From assembly GCA_000708835.1 (NCBI GenBank), contig DF237115.1, positions 1-64,000 on the forward strand: DNA of 64,000 nt, read 5' to 3'. The notes beneath the pieces are model-generated. The model worked only from the letters and a program-made list of their open reading frames with translations. It made no database searches and was not told the origin of the DNA. The number at the start of each line of letters is the position of its first letter. Within the stretch, counting starts at the first letter, position 1. The position numbers were made by a program, and so were the translations under genes. Below are positions 44,901 to 56,600 of the stretch, in pieces. The DNA comes from Klebsormidium nitens (lineage: Eukaryota; Streptophyta; Klebsormidiophyceae; Klebsormidiales; Klebsormidiaceae).

Positions 44901-47292
44901 ATTATACCTCTTTCGTATGCTTTTTCATCCTATATAAAGTGCCTGCTACAACCTGAGCTTACCGAGTATATCAGCTGGAAGCTTGGGACTGCCATATGCG
45001 TAACCGCGCGTTCGAATTTCCTTTGAGTCGCCATCATACCGTTTCCTCGCAGGATCGAGTTGCGGCATCTTGGTGCGACTACGGCCAGACCCCGGAGGAG
45101 GAAGCCCGGCTGGAGCGGATCCGCGGAGAGCGCGACTGGCGCCCCGCCTGGCAGGGCATCGCCAATGTAACGACGGAGGAGCAAAAGTGGGCGGGGGGCT
45201 GGTGCCCGGCGTCCCCGGGGATGGTGGCCAAGTGGCTGAGAGCGCTCGGGTGAGCCTCTACCGGGCACTCTTTCAATCCATTTGGACGCCAATAGTGCCG
45301 CACGTTGAGTTTGGCATGCCCCTCAAGTTACTCCATGGTTTTCAATTGATTCTACCCCCTTAAATCAAGACGTGTTTACCTCTAGGATGGTCCTTAGACC
45401 CAATTCAAATTGGCTGGGCTTTGATCCTAGCGAAAAGGAAGGGTCTCTCGTTGTGAATCGGAAGGGCGCTCGGGGTGTCGGTTCCAGCAGATTGGATGTG
45501 AGAGCGCTCGGGTGGGTCTCACCCCGGACTACCGACTATACTGCCCGTTGAGTCTGTCATGCCCCTTAAGTCACTTGATTGTTTCCATTTTCCGTACGCT
45601 TAAAAGTATGTAGCTTTTTCGTTGCTGGGACGATGTCCTCAAAGCTGATCAACATCTGGCTGCGGATGATCGGGCTCGGGTTCGTATCCACGGAGTTCTG
45701 GGGCTCTCGTTCTGGCATAGAAGGGGGATCACGGGGTGTCGCTTTCAGCAGAGACGACGCGAAGTTGTCTCAGTAAAGCTCTTCTGGGCGGATCTTTTTG
45801 AAAGATGTCGTCGACATTGATGGAAGGCCACGGAAATCTCTTTCACGCATATCGGTATTCACGGAGCATGTACTATCATAGGTTCAGAGTGGTTGTTTTA
45901 CGCGGCGCTCTGTGACCCGCGGACGAACGCGGCAACACCCGAGAAAGAAGTTTTGGTCGAGAAATGCAGAAGATCACGCTCTCAGCTAGTGAACTTGCGA
46001 CTAGCGAAGATTTGCGCTCGAGTAATGAGCATGTTAATCGTTACTTGTCGGGGGCGTTCTTTTTTCTTTCACGTGCATTATCATGTTTCGGCAACGGTTG
46101 AGGAGAGGATATTCTCCCACCAACACTTTGGTACTTGTCGATTACCAACCCGGTTGCGAGGGTCTGCATCTTGAGACCCGGTGAAACGATCCCTCATTAC
46201 TTCGCTCTCTGTTTGGCCTCGTCGTCCCTATCATCTGCTCACCTCGTTGTTTCAACCGTGGACTCCCCAGCAGCATTTGACCAAACTCGAAATTTTGTCT
46301 CAGGTACGGACCTGAGACGGCGGTTTACATTGCCGCCGGCGAAGTGTGGAAGAGCCACGTGCACATGGCGTCGTTCAAGGCGCTGTTCCCACGTGTCTTC
46401 ACGAAGGAGGCGCTCTTCACGCCGGAAGACGCCACGTGGCTCAAGGGCAAGAGCAACTTGCTCGCAGCAGTGGATGCACACGTTATGGTGAACGCGCCAG
46501 TGGCGGCGATCACTCTGTGGGGACAGGTGAGGGCTGGAAAGAATTGAGCTCAAGAGAAGAGATTATAAGTTGAGATAATAATAAGGTATCCGCACTGCGG
46601 CGGGTAGGGTTAGTTTGGTGGTTAGTGTGGGTAGGGTTGCGAAGCAGGTACTTCGTGTGGGGTTAGGATTTTTTGTGTTAATCGGAGATTTATACTATCT
46701 TGGCTTACTAATATGTTTCTTGAGTCTCATTTGAAAACACGCTGGGGGCGGAATGCGCAATCGGACATTAAGAGAGCGTTCTCGAGAGAGAAGGGAACTA
46801 ACTTGTATCCAGTTGCTGGCTGAAACGACCCCAGTACCAGGTAGACCCTCTTATCTCGCTGCACGCTGCCACAACCTACGGACTCAAGGTTAACAAGACG
46901 TTATTGGCGTTCTATGTGAAAGATCTGGTTCAATTTGTGACGGGATCTGAGTCAGCTTGTATCGGGATTGGACTCCTAAGCTCGGCGTTTTCTTCTCGCA
47001 GATGACATGGTACGTGGTGGGTCACCGGGCGTGGTTAGGGCACAAGAAGCGGGTTACCATCCCGCTTTGGCGGCTGCCCGGGCTGGATGACGAGGGCTGG
47101 GAATCGTACCAGAGCGAGTTGCGGAAGTGGGACTTTTACGGGGCTCCGCGGAATCGAACAGCAGAGCCTTTTGCGGTTCCAATATACGGGAATCCGGTTC
47201 CCAACTGCATGTGCCAACCGGAGGGGGGTCCGCTGCCGTTCAATAGTCGAACGTGCAAATCGGATGCCTATAAATGTGTTGATGAAAGGTAG
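38994..47292 (+). CDS. Plant-type GDP-fucose protein O-fucosyltransferase family, type II membrane protein, 653 aa
   Basis: Exons: 38994-39175, 40093-40528, 41808-41966, 42396-42484, 42849-42996, 43609-43845, 45053-45249, 46304-46526, 47002-47292; all phases match, total 1962 nt. A basic cytosolic tail precedes a signal anchor (~25-45, WYLMLAATASFLLLTGGFIW), then a ~150-residue acidic stem (exon 2), typical of Golgi glycosyltransferases. Catalytic-domain blocks: QGYISAELDGGLCQQILEM, CDAVALARILNATLVLPDLK, FWKDST, LALHLRFEE (412-417), VYIAAGEVW, then AAVDAHVMVNAPVAA and GHKKRV near the C-terminus. HLRFE and the VLPDLK block are typical of the plant DUF246/O-FucT family. The usual GGLNQ motif reads GGLCQ here, changing a conserved Asn to Cys254. 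The first two exons are joined by phase only, so the N-terminus is a little less certain. Introns 5, 6 and 7 carry exon-edge copies and intron 8 holds a MITE. Confidence 0.87.
43300..43660 (+). repeat. Intronic copies of the 5' edge of exon 6 of the O-fucosyltransferase gene
   Basis: The true exon starts at 43609 (EYRSFAPLLSPANVLFFR). Copies start at 43459 (EYRDLAPLLSPVRVLLVR) and 43300 (YRSFAPLLLPVRVLLCR), both straight after an AG acceptor, spaced 150 and 159 bp. A still more worn relic may lie near 43115-43160. Confidence 0.88.
43809..44783 (+). repeat. Intronic copies of the 3' edge of exon 6 of the O-fucosyltransferase gene
   Basis: The exon end (LHLRFEE plus donor at 43846) has worn copies at about 44264-44322, 44385-44435, 44490-44545 and 44738-44783. 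The clearest is the second, with CTGCATTTGCGCTT followed by CGAGAAG. Most have GTGCGT or ATGCGT where the donor GTGAGC stood. Confidence 0.75.
45227..45755 (+). repeat. Intronic copies of the 3' edge of exon 7 of the O-fucosyltransferase gene
   Basis: The exon end GAGAGCGCTCGG plus donor (45250) recurs exactly at about 45500-45511, with a long downstream match (CGTTGAGTYTGYCATGCCCCT), and in worn form near 45665-45690. Additional repeated intron sequence around GGGGTGTCG and TCAGCAGA marks at least two units of 200-260 bp. Confidence 0.8.
46549..46724. mobile_element. MITE-like element, family copy 2, inside an O-fucosyltransferase intron
   Basis: Same layout as the element at 2130-2306: CTCAAGA ends in inverted orientation, ATAATA motifs, and a G-rich interior with GTAGGGTTAG and GGGGTTAGG. 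The two copies align over essentially the whole length with scattered changes, so it is an independent older insertion. It starts only 22 bp downstream of the exon 8 donor site. Confidence 0.75.
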
Positions 47293-48553
47293 TGGCACCG
47301 CTCAGCTGGACCGGTTGCAGAAGCTTGCGGAGCTCAGTAACGCGGGCTGCAAAGCTATCTTAGCTTGTCGTATACTGTTCTCACACTGACTGTTCTAACA
47401 TACTGAAATTGCTTAGAAGGACTTGTTAACCTGGATTTGTGCATTGTGAATTGTAGCACGTGGCGCCTGGTGTACTTGTGCATTCACTCGATCAGCTCAT
47501 GCAATAGTATGTATTATGGCCGTCGTCGCACATCTGCAGATTGTTTCGTTCCCCATGTTGCAATCAAAGTCGAGATGCACGAAGATTGCATAATGTTGAA
47601 GCTAGCGCGCATCAGTGGCTTGACATAGCTTAGCACGTGCTCGCCTCTAGGTCTCATTCATCGATCATCATGGACTCGAAAGCCATCGTCCGCGATTTTT
47701 GTATATACGAAGTTGAGCCCGCCTCGGTTCAAAGAACAGTTATGGAATTATAGGTATGCCTAGCTAGATAGCTATGCAGCAAGTCGCACGGGCCTTGCTT
47801 ATAAGTGCATCCCGCGTTCAATCAAGCTTCCACCAGAAATTTTCAGCCCGCGGCCTGAGTATTTTTGTGACTTGGAACACAAATTCAGCTGGCTAGCTCT
47901 GGCTGAAAGTGAAACTATAGGACAGGCACACACTGCCAATATCAATATCACAATATTATACAACGAAGAAACGAACATGTAGTAACAAAATGCGTTGGCC
48001 AAGCCAACTCAAAGTCATGTGGGACTCGAGCCTCGGAGTGAAGGAGTGCAACGGCTGTTCAGGCCCAGGGACTGTAGGGCAGACGCCCAAAATAGGTACG
48101 GCACAGGCCACGGTGTGGCCTTTTAGCGCAAGTCACTTGCAGAGGGAGCCCCCAGTTCGACACCGCAGTCCATCGACGGCTCAGCATAATCCGCGCGGTC
48201 AAGGCCACAGCTGGCGGCTCATCGACGGTCACTTTTACTGCCCTGCTGCCCGCAGGGGCTGGTCACACCTCGTCCACCTACTGGTGCAGCAACTGCACCT
48301 TTGCCGAGCAGATCCAGCCTCCTCCGGATGGTGGTGGTGGAATTGTCGATCGAAGCCCTGGACCAAAGGCTGAAGCGCTCTCCAGATGCCCTGTCTATCG
48401 TAAAACCTAGCCTGAGCACTCTCTCTGCGATCCATCTTGGTTCCTGGGTACCGCCTGATCCACGTTGTTGCGGCCAGAGCAGATTTGTAGATTCAATTAG
48501 ATTCAGCATCTAGCTTTGTGCTTGGTGAAGCTCTGGTTCTGTTTCTTGCAGCC
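47293..48553. other. Intergenic region between the O-fucosyltransferase and PTGES2-like genes
   Basis: About 1.26 kb. Open frames up to 127 codons occur at 47990-48513 on both strands but overlap one another and show no recognised motif. The last 200 bp probably hold the promoter and leader of the next gene. Confidence 0.4.
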
Positions 48554-51500
48554 ATGGAGGCCCTGGTGCAAAATTGCCTTAGAAGAGCGCTGCAGGGCTC
48601 TAGATCTGTCACAACTCATTCTGCTGCACAGAGGACTGCGGCAAAGTGTCGACCGCATGCAGCTGTGATAGCAAGTCCGTTCTACTGCGAGGAAAACCTT
48701 CTTTCTGGCAGCACTGCAATCGCCTCGGCTCAGAGCTTACCACCACCAAAAGATCAGATTGTGGTCCCTCTAGCAGGACACACTACTCTGTCAAATGGTA
48801 AAAGCGCTGGGAGAACAGTGTTTGATCTGATAGCTCATGGAGGCCAGCAGACGATGTCTCAAGCAACAGGTTCTGGCGGCAGGAATGGATCTTACCAGAA
48901 CTGGTTGGCGGCAGGAGCTTTCCCTGTTGCGGTTGCGGCATACAGTGGTGTCGCTCTGGCAAAAGAAAAGGCGCCACTGGCGCTGCCAGGGGAAGTCGTG
49001 CTGTACCAGTATGAAGCATGCCCGTTCTGCAACAAAGTGAAAGGTGAGAGGTGTGCGGTTGATGCTTGTGTGGAGAGTGGACCAGATATCTTGTCGTTGA
49101 CAATGGATACGATGAGCTTTTCACGTGCTAATTGACAAAGGTTTGGTGCTCCTGGTTTCTGACTTTCCCGCAAGTGGTGGTGCAAGGAGAGTCCACCTCA
49201 ATTTTGAATTGCAACGGTGTTTAGCAGGTCATGAGTTAGAGCCCTGATTATGTCTCGCAACGCCGCTCCGATCAGGTGCATATTGTCCGAGACCCTGCTT
49301 ATTCGCAAGATCGCTGCCCGGATTTGTTAGAATTCACACCGCCCTCTCCAACATAAGTTTTGAAGTCACAACTTTCCTTAAATTTCCAAAGGAGGTTAAC
49401 AACTTGTTGACAGTCTGGTTTGTTCCAGATTGTAGTTGTGGACGTCATCAGTTGGCTTTTCACCTGCTATCACCGACCGGTTAAGAAAACGGAAACTCTT
49501 TCCTGGAAGATGTTAGGACACCCGCTCACTTATCATCTGAGGATTTGGCTCGCGCTCTTATTGTGCAGCATTCCTGGATTACCATGACATCAGCTACAAG
49601 GTGGTTGAGGTGAACCCCATTGGCAAGAAGGAGCTCAAATGGTCAGAGTACAAGAAGGTGCCGGTGTTGGTTGTAGATGGGGAGCCGCTGAACGACTCCA
49701 CAAGTGAGCTCTCGTTTCCTCTCTTCTCTCCTTTCTTCCAAACGGTCTTTGTGCTTGAAAGGTGTGAAGCAGCAGGGGTCCGATCTAGTTAACAGTCCAG
49801 AATGCATGGGTGCTGTTTTCAAAAGCCTAATGATACAGAGTTGTTTCAAAATTCGGATTTGCAAGGTCCGCCGGGTTTGATCTGATTCCGCAGCAGGCAC
49901 GAACCTCAACGTATACACATTTGCGGCCTCCTTGCATGCCGCGGCGATTCTGTCTCATTTTTGGAGGACTGGGTATCGATTTCGACGGATGCGTCGTCAA
50001 TGCCTGGCCCCGAGTCAAATGCACACTACCACTTTAAGCAAGCCCCCTCTGCGGTTTTCCGTCTTGGGATCTGTCTCAATCTGCTGATTTTTACGCCAGT
50101 AGCGCGCAAATCGAACAGGGTCGTTTTCTCAGTAAGATTGTATTTTGACCGTTTCGGTCAGAATAACTTGTTTTCGTCTCTGTCCAGACATTATTTCCTT
50201 GTTGGACGAGCGGATCTATGGGAAGGACAAGAAGCCTGTCGCATCGAACACGGAAGAGGAGAAGTGGCGAAGGTGAGCTGTAAGCTTCTGCAACACGAAG
50301 CACGTTCCCTTGATCTGCTGACGGTCGCTGTTGCCACAAAGCTGTCCTGCTCACAGTTGGTACCAAGAAAAGTCCTCCTCACGAAAATGTGAATCCAGAT
50401 CCCTGGGCGGAAAGTTTCAAGAAAGTTGAAGGGCCCCCTGTCAAAAAGTTTTTCGACCCGGCTCCGGCTCACACCACCCGCAGTTACTGCGATCAATTTT
50501 CTGTTGGCCACCTCATGTACCGCCTGGCTTTGAGAGATTTAAGAAAAAAGTTGCCACATTTTTAAAGACAGCTTCCTGATTGAAAGAAGCTGTAGCTGAA
50601 GTCTGTTGTCATATATTGTGCTCACATCTACTGAATGATGCACGAGCAAACCTGTGACGAGGCGCACCTGCGGTGACACTGGATTGTAGATACCATTCAC
50701 GAGCATCAGACAGTTCTGAGAAGGTCCTGACAGCTTTTTTCGAACACTTTACTGCTAACCTTACTGAACTGACGGCAGAAAACACGATGGCTTCCTAAGG
50801 AGAGGGGCCTGTGGCAATTTCCTCACTGTGGGCATACCATGTCGATCGCTGACGTCATACCACGTCACTCGCTGACGTCGTCACGATCTCTTCCGAGCAG
50901 TTGGGTCGACGACTACTTCGTGCACCTGCTCTCGCCCAACATCTACCGCACGCCGTCTGAAGCCCTTGAGGCCTTCGACTACATCACGACAAACGGTGAG
51001 CTGTCACACCTTTGGCTCTGCATTGCTAGATCTGGGTGCTGGTGTTTGCAGGGTCGTACGAACCTGGAACGCGAGAGGAGTGCGCAGAGTCGAGGAGTAG
51101 AGCCCTTCGCCTTCTTTCAAAAGGAGGTTGACTGTCAGATGGTGCTAGACATAGCTAAACAGCTTCTTCAAAACTTGAGCTTTGATGGGGGTTGTTGCAT
51201 CGTTTCTGGGTTGTGGTCCTATCCAGCATCCCTCAAATGGATCAATACTGCACGGCATCGACTTGGCGGCAATAGCCCCCGGATCATTTTGGTAATAATT
51301 AGTCTCTACTTGCCGAGAATTCAATCCAACTGAGCATTGAGCTTCGACTCACTTCGGAAAATGACCGGAGCTTTGAAGCGTGGTGGCAGAGATCTGCCAA
51401 TTGTTTCCCGCCAAGCTCCCAGCTTGGCTTTCCTTCGCAAGCCTTGGGATGAAGGAGACTCCTTTTTCCTTCTTTCCTAACGGAAGCGGCCCTTCTTCGG

Positions 51501-52275
51501 GTTTGCATCGACATAGTCGTCACGAGTCGGCCGAGTCTTCGTCGTCGAAGCGTCGGACTTGAAGAAGGTGGGTTTCTGAAGGTCAACGATTCTACGTGAG
51601 CGACCCTGTCTAGATGACTGTTGAGAGCTGTGATGTCTTTTCTCTTGCAGGAAATTTTACGGCCTGGGAGCGCGCATATGCAAAGTACAGCGGAGCAATC
51701 GCGATGTACTTCGTGGGGAAGCGGCTCAAGAAGAAGCACAACATCGAGGACGAGAGGCGGGACCTCTTTCAAGCCGCGGACAAGTGGGTCGACGCCGTAG
51801 GGGGGCGACAATTCATGGGTAAGCCTCTGTCTTGATCTTCGATTGTCTTGATGTCGAATATTCCTGTTTCTCTTCTTTTCTTCCTTCTCTGTTTTCATAT
51901 TGTTTTTCCTGGTTATTTTCTGAATCGTGCACTTGTCTGTATTGTCTCCGTCACCCGCTTTCACGAAACCGGAAATTTTCAATCCATTTTCAGTTTTGTA
52001 TATCCTTGCCCACTTGATGCCGATCTGGAGCACCAGAGTCGCCCGCTCAAAACAGCCGCAATAACGTTGCAATCACTGACAAAGTTCAATAATGTATTTC
52101 AGGTGGCGAAAAGCCGAACCTTGCAGACCTTGCGGTGTTTGGGGTGTTACGGCCCATTCGGAACATGCAAACAGGCCGGGACTTGATGGCAAATAGCAAG
52201 ATCGGGCCTTGGTATGCTCGAATGGAGGCCGAAGTGGGGGAAAGCAACAGGCTTTCGGATGCGCCACATGTATGA
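48554..52275 (+). CDS. PTGES2: Prostaglandin E synthase 2-like protein (glutaredoxin + GST fold), 381 aa
   Basis: Exons 48554-49043, 49569-49703, 50188-50272, 50901-50995, 51651-51818, 52103-52275; phases 1,1,2,1,1 match, total 1146 nt. The N-terminus (MEALVQNCLRRALQGSR, basic and Ser-rich) looks like an organelle transit peptide, followed by a hydrophobic stretch near residue 130 (AAGAFPVAVAAYSGVALA). The glutaredoxin-like domain starts VVLYQYEACPFCNKV with the CPFC active site (Cys156, Cys159), then FLDYHDISYKVVEVNP, KKVPVLVVDG and LNDST. The C-terminal GST-like part includes SWVDDYFVHLLSPNIYR, KYSGAIAMYFVGKRLKKK and NLADLAVFGVLRP. This is the full domain order of membrane-associated PGES-2 proteins. 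In animals they bind haem and glutathione and can isomerise PGH2; in plants the physiological role is unclear. Confidence 0.92.
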
Positions 52276-52937
52276 TGAGATTTTACAAGAGCTACGTATA
52301 TAATGTGACAGGATTGGGCGACTTATCTGTCGAAACTGAAGTACAGGTGATACCATATTCTTGGCATCCCGCCGCAGTGTTTCTCAGTTCGCTAATCTGT
52401 GATGCACCTTATAATGTCAAATGAAGCGGTGAAAGTCTGTACTGACCAAGGTAATTGAACTGGTAATACGTCGTCAGCAGGCCAAGGCGACTTCGAGCCA
52501 ATACAAGCTAGATAAGTACGTGGCACGCATATGGCCTCTTCAAGTTGATAGCCTGCGCTTCCAACGTACCCAACATCCATCGCACAATCACGCGGGAAAT
52601 GTAGTATCGGTTTCGATGTTCAGCATGCATCATTGTTTCGTTGAGAAACGCGTACGTTTGAACCCCGGACACATGGCCTGTGATGGCTGGTGCATGATCG
52701 AACGTATGTTAATTCCTGCAATTTCAATCGAATGGTCATTGAATCTGCATGCACGGTTTTCGCATTGTGTGCTCATTACCTCAAGTTGAAGTTGGATTGA
52801 CCATGCATGCCCACTGAGTATTGAGCAAATCCAGCTCATGCACTCCGGCAATGATGGACTCCGTCAAACTCCAACAATAATGAGGCGAAATGCATGATAT
52901 TCTGCCGTTTCAAACCAATGGCACTTATGCGCTCCTG

Positions 52938-53136
52938 ACGTTCCCATATATGCCGTATGATCTGAGTCTTCAACACTGCATGCAGCTAGCCTGAGGCTCG
53001 ATAACTTATTCTGCAAACGCGCGCTAGCCCATGCACTTATACGTTCCCATATATGCCGTATGATCTAAGTCTTCAACACTGCATCATTGCAGCTAGCCTG
53101 AGGCTCCATAACTTATTCTGCAAACGCGCGCTAGCC
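52938..53136. repeat. Tandem duplication, ~103 bp unit
   Basis: Units 52938-53040 and 53041-53136 are nearly identical, both including CCCATATATGCCGTATGATCT and ending in CGCGCGCTAGCC; they differ by a few substitutions and a short insertion. No coding potential. Confidence 0.9.
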
Positions 53137-53230
53137 GCGGCGCGCAAGCTTGTGCATTACGCGGCCGCCCTCGCGGAGCCGGCCGCGCGGCCGCTTGATG
53201 AGAGCTGCGGCACGTGCCAGATTGCATGGA

Positions 53231-53504
53231 TAGTACCGTACTGGCAAAGGAATTCACCCCCATCGGCCGAGAATAATTATGGAAGTTTTAAGGTTTCGCC
53301 AAGGGGTCTGAGAAGTTATTTTACATTTCGCGGCAAGCAAATTTTTGAATTTTTACCCTTTATTTTAGCAGATTCGAGCTATTTTCTATTATTTTACTGG
53401 TTTCTCCTTTTCGCCCTGGGGGCCCAATTTAGTTTCCAACTTTTCGTTTTTCCTCAAAATAATTATTTAAAGGTGAATTCCTTTGCCGGTACGTACGGTA
53501 GTAA
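53231..53504. mobile_element. MITE-like inverted-repeat element, ~274 bp
   Basis: Inverted ends share CGGCAAAGGAATTCACC on the right (as reverse complement) against TGGCAAAGGAATTCACC on the left, plus an outer TACCGTAC segment. The interior is AT-rich (53270-53465), in contrast to the GC-rich NotI-like flank. No target duplication could be fixed. It ends about 135 bp before the mS35 start codon. Confidence 0.7.
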
Positions 53505-53638
53505 TAGTACCGCCTGAGCAGGCTGAGGCTGAGCTGTTTTGCCATTTGCCATATGATTCTGAAAGCTGCTCCCAAGGTAGACGTCTTGCAGGCGCTCAGC
53601 CATTTGCAATCCTGATTGCCTCCTGGGATGAGCCAACA

Positions 53639-56600
53639 ATGCGGAACCTGATCAGCAGGGCGGCACGCCAGCTGACTCAGAAACCCTTGGGATTCCAACA
53701 CTGCGGTTGGCAAGGCGCATTCGGTGGGGCGTTCAGTGGCAGCAGCGGGTACCACCAAAACAGCTTTCAGTCCTCGAGTCTCCCTAAAATCTGTTTGCAA
53801 ACTCCTCTGGAGTCCAACACTCACCTAGGATGCTCTTATGACAATAACTTTGTGTCGCAGATTAAGACAAAGCTCTTCTTAGTCCAGCACCATAAGGACG
53901 ATAAAGACAATGCTAAAGACGCGATAAAGGCAGCGCTCTCCTCAATCGAGCATCATTGTAGCACGTTGCGATTGCAAGCCTCGGCGCAGAACCACAGCCA
54001 TGGAAACGCTGCTGCCATACTTTCAAGAGCACCGGCAGGGCGTGACGAATCTCCTCCGCAGTTTGGATTCACAACAGGTGCTGCCAATCTCGCAGGCAGA
54101 GCTTTGCCCAAAGCTCTTCATGAGCATCTCCATCGTGGTTGTTCTGGTCCTTTTTCCAGCCCTCTTCCCCACGCTCTTCCCAGACCTGATGCACAACCTG
54201 CTGCCAAATCTCGCGGCAAACCTGAGCTCGATCTACGGCAACATGGCGCCCCCGTTCGTGACGTCGCTCTTCCCGCAACTGGCGTGAACTCCCTTGCAAA
54301 TGTCGGCAGGGTCTGGACTAGGAAGAGCGTCTTTGGTGGTGTCGTCGAAGCATCAGGGATGCAAGCAGGTTATTCCTCCGCCGATGGTTTGCAGATGTTT
54401 GGCGTCTCAATGAGTCAAATGGTGCACTCGACTGGAACTAGGGGTTTCAGGTCAGGGGCCGGGGGCAGCGTTTTGCTGGCAGAGGAAAGTGATGGTTCGG
54501 AGGTGGCTGTAGATGGAAGCAACAGCTCGGAGGTGGCGGTTAGCAATGGGGCCTCGGAGGTGGCGCCGGAGGGCAAGAGAAAGTACGGCCCAAGGAAGAG
54601 CACGCGCATCCCGCGGAGCATCGTCGGCAGCTACGATGAGGTACATTTTTCATCGCCTATGACTTTACATTGTGCTCTTCTATGAGTGATTCAAGTATTT
54701 TTTTGGGAAAAGTCATTTGGAAAGAGGCCAGAAGAAAGAAGTTTCTGCTTCTGCTATCCAACCAAAATTGCTGGGGTTCACACTAAGATCTTTGTCGGCA
54801 GGCTTCGAAACTGCAGCCATGTTTCACTTGTGCGATCCTGATGCTGCCTATCCTCTTTGAAGTCCAAAGATTGGATTCGGCCAGACGACTAGTCAGCTGC
54901 CTACGTTAACGCACATGCAAAGGAGGATCAACAAGTCTCTGGATTGTACGAAAGCTGCCACTGGGTTTTTAGATCTACTTTGCGTCTGTTCCCGGTTGCT
55001 TCTCTGGCCCTTGCCAGTGATCTTCAAAGCTCGCTCTGTGTTGGTGAGCTCCATCTTGGTGAGTCCAACGCCTGCAGACCTCTTGAATCTTTCAAAAGAA
55101 CCATTCCACTATCCACTATCCACTAAGCATCGATCCACTCAAAACTCATAGGGAAAGGAGAAGGGGGAGAGAAGAAGGAGAACCGAAGGACATCGTTCTG
55201 ATCATTGTGTGCTTGTCAGAGGAGCCAACCTAACTTCCTTTCCTTACTCTGTCTCTTGAGGCCTTTCCGGCCAGTCTTCTTCTTTCAGCAATGAAGGTAT
55301 GGGATGGGATTGGTCCGACCTCCTTTTACTGCAGCCAAACCTTTGCAGTCAGAGCATGGGAAGTCAGGTCATTATTTCTCCAGTATTGACCGTGATTTTC
55401 CCAGACAGTGCTGATTCGGCAAAACGCTAAGCTCCGTTTTCTCGACCTGATGCGCACCAGCAAGCAATGCAAAGGTCGTGTCGAGTTCAAAAAAATGCTC
55501 GATCTGATTCAAACCAAGCCCTTAACCCTGGTTTGCAGGAATTTGAGGATGAGCTCGACTTGGCGGAGCCATCCCCGTGGCAAGATGAGATGTACAACAT
55601 CCGGCCCCGCGTCGACAGGTTCATGATGGACGAGCTCGGCGCAAACGCGCCCCTCGACATCGAGGAGTTAGTCGCAGGTTAGGCCCCGTTTACTTAACCC
55701 AGCCACTTGTTGATTGGGTTGAGCAGTTAGGAGAACCCAATTGACACCCTCCTCTCTCCGATCGCTGCATATCAGGCGCAGTTCTGTTGTTGCTTCCTTT
55801 ACTGGTACTCATTCCTTAAGTCTACTAGGCTGAGGGAGTCGCTGATTGGTACTGGGCATAATAAGGCATACCACCTTGCTTAGATACCATCGCATCTACC
55901 TAGCTTTGGGATCAGGTACAAACTTTTACCCCAGCCTTGTTTTAAACTTTTACCCCAGCCTTGTTTTAGATGAGCAATCTCAATCCTTGGTTGCATTCGT
56001 GAATTGGTGTGGACCTCCATCTCTGTCTGATGTTTGCATATTTGGACGAGCCTCTCTGCTGCTATTTGTCACTTGTGTTCTTTGATCATTCCCTCATCAC
56101 TGTAGCGCACCGTTCTTCTCAACAAACCCCGGACAGCTGTTCGCTTATATCATCTCTCGCCATGCGCAACTTGTTCTCTGTCCCTGCAAAAGTGGAGTGC
56201 TCTGTTGATTTTGAGCTGTTCTTCCTCCTCAAACCTGCAGAAGCGGACGTTCTGGGCCTCACATCTCAATTTCCTGATGCGTACGCTCCCCCTGTCTTTA
56301 GAGTCCGCAACTCTTCCCGTGCTATTGCAGAATTGGAAGTCCATTGTTGACTCGGGCCGTTCTTCCTCCTCAAACTGCAGAAGCGGACGACCTGGGCCTC
56401 GTGTCCGAGGTCCCCCCCGGCCTTGATTTCGCAAGTTGTCCCGTGCCTGCAAAATCGGAAAGTTTTGTCGACTCGAACCCTTTTCCCCCTAAATTTCTAA
56501 ATTGCAACCAGTCCTGGGCCACTGCAGTTATCAAAGTTTCAAGTATGTCAGTCCAAGCTCTTGTTGCTCCTCAAATCTGCAGAAGCGGACGACCTGGGCC

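Larger units (their letters stand above)
52276..53638. other. Intergenic region with tandem duplication and a MITE
   Basis: Between the PTGES2-like gene and mS35 (+). It holds the ~103-bp tandem duplication at 52938-53136 and an inverted-repeat element at 53231-53504, and many TGCATG words between 52560 and 53040. The mS35 promoter would be in the last ~130 bp or overlap the MITE. Confidence 0.45.

Noticed and set aside
47990-48513. 127-codon plus-strand and overlapping minus-strand open frames
   Set aside because: Mutually overlapping frames without motifs; cannot tell which if any is coding.
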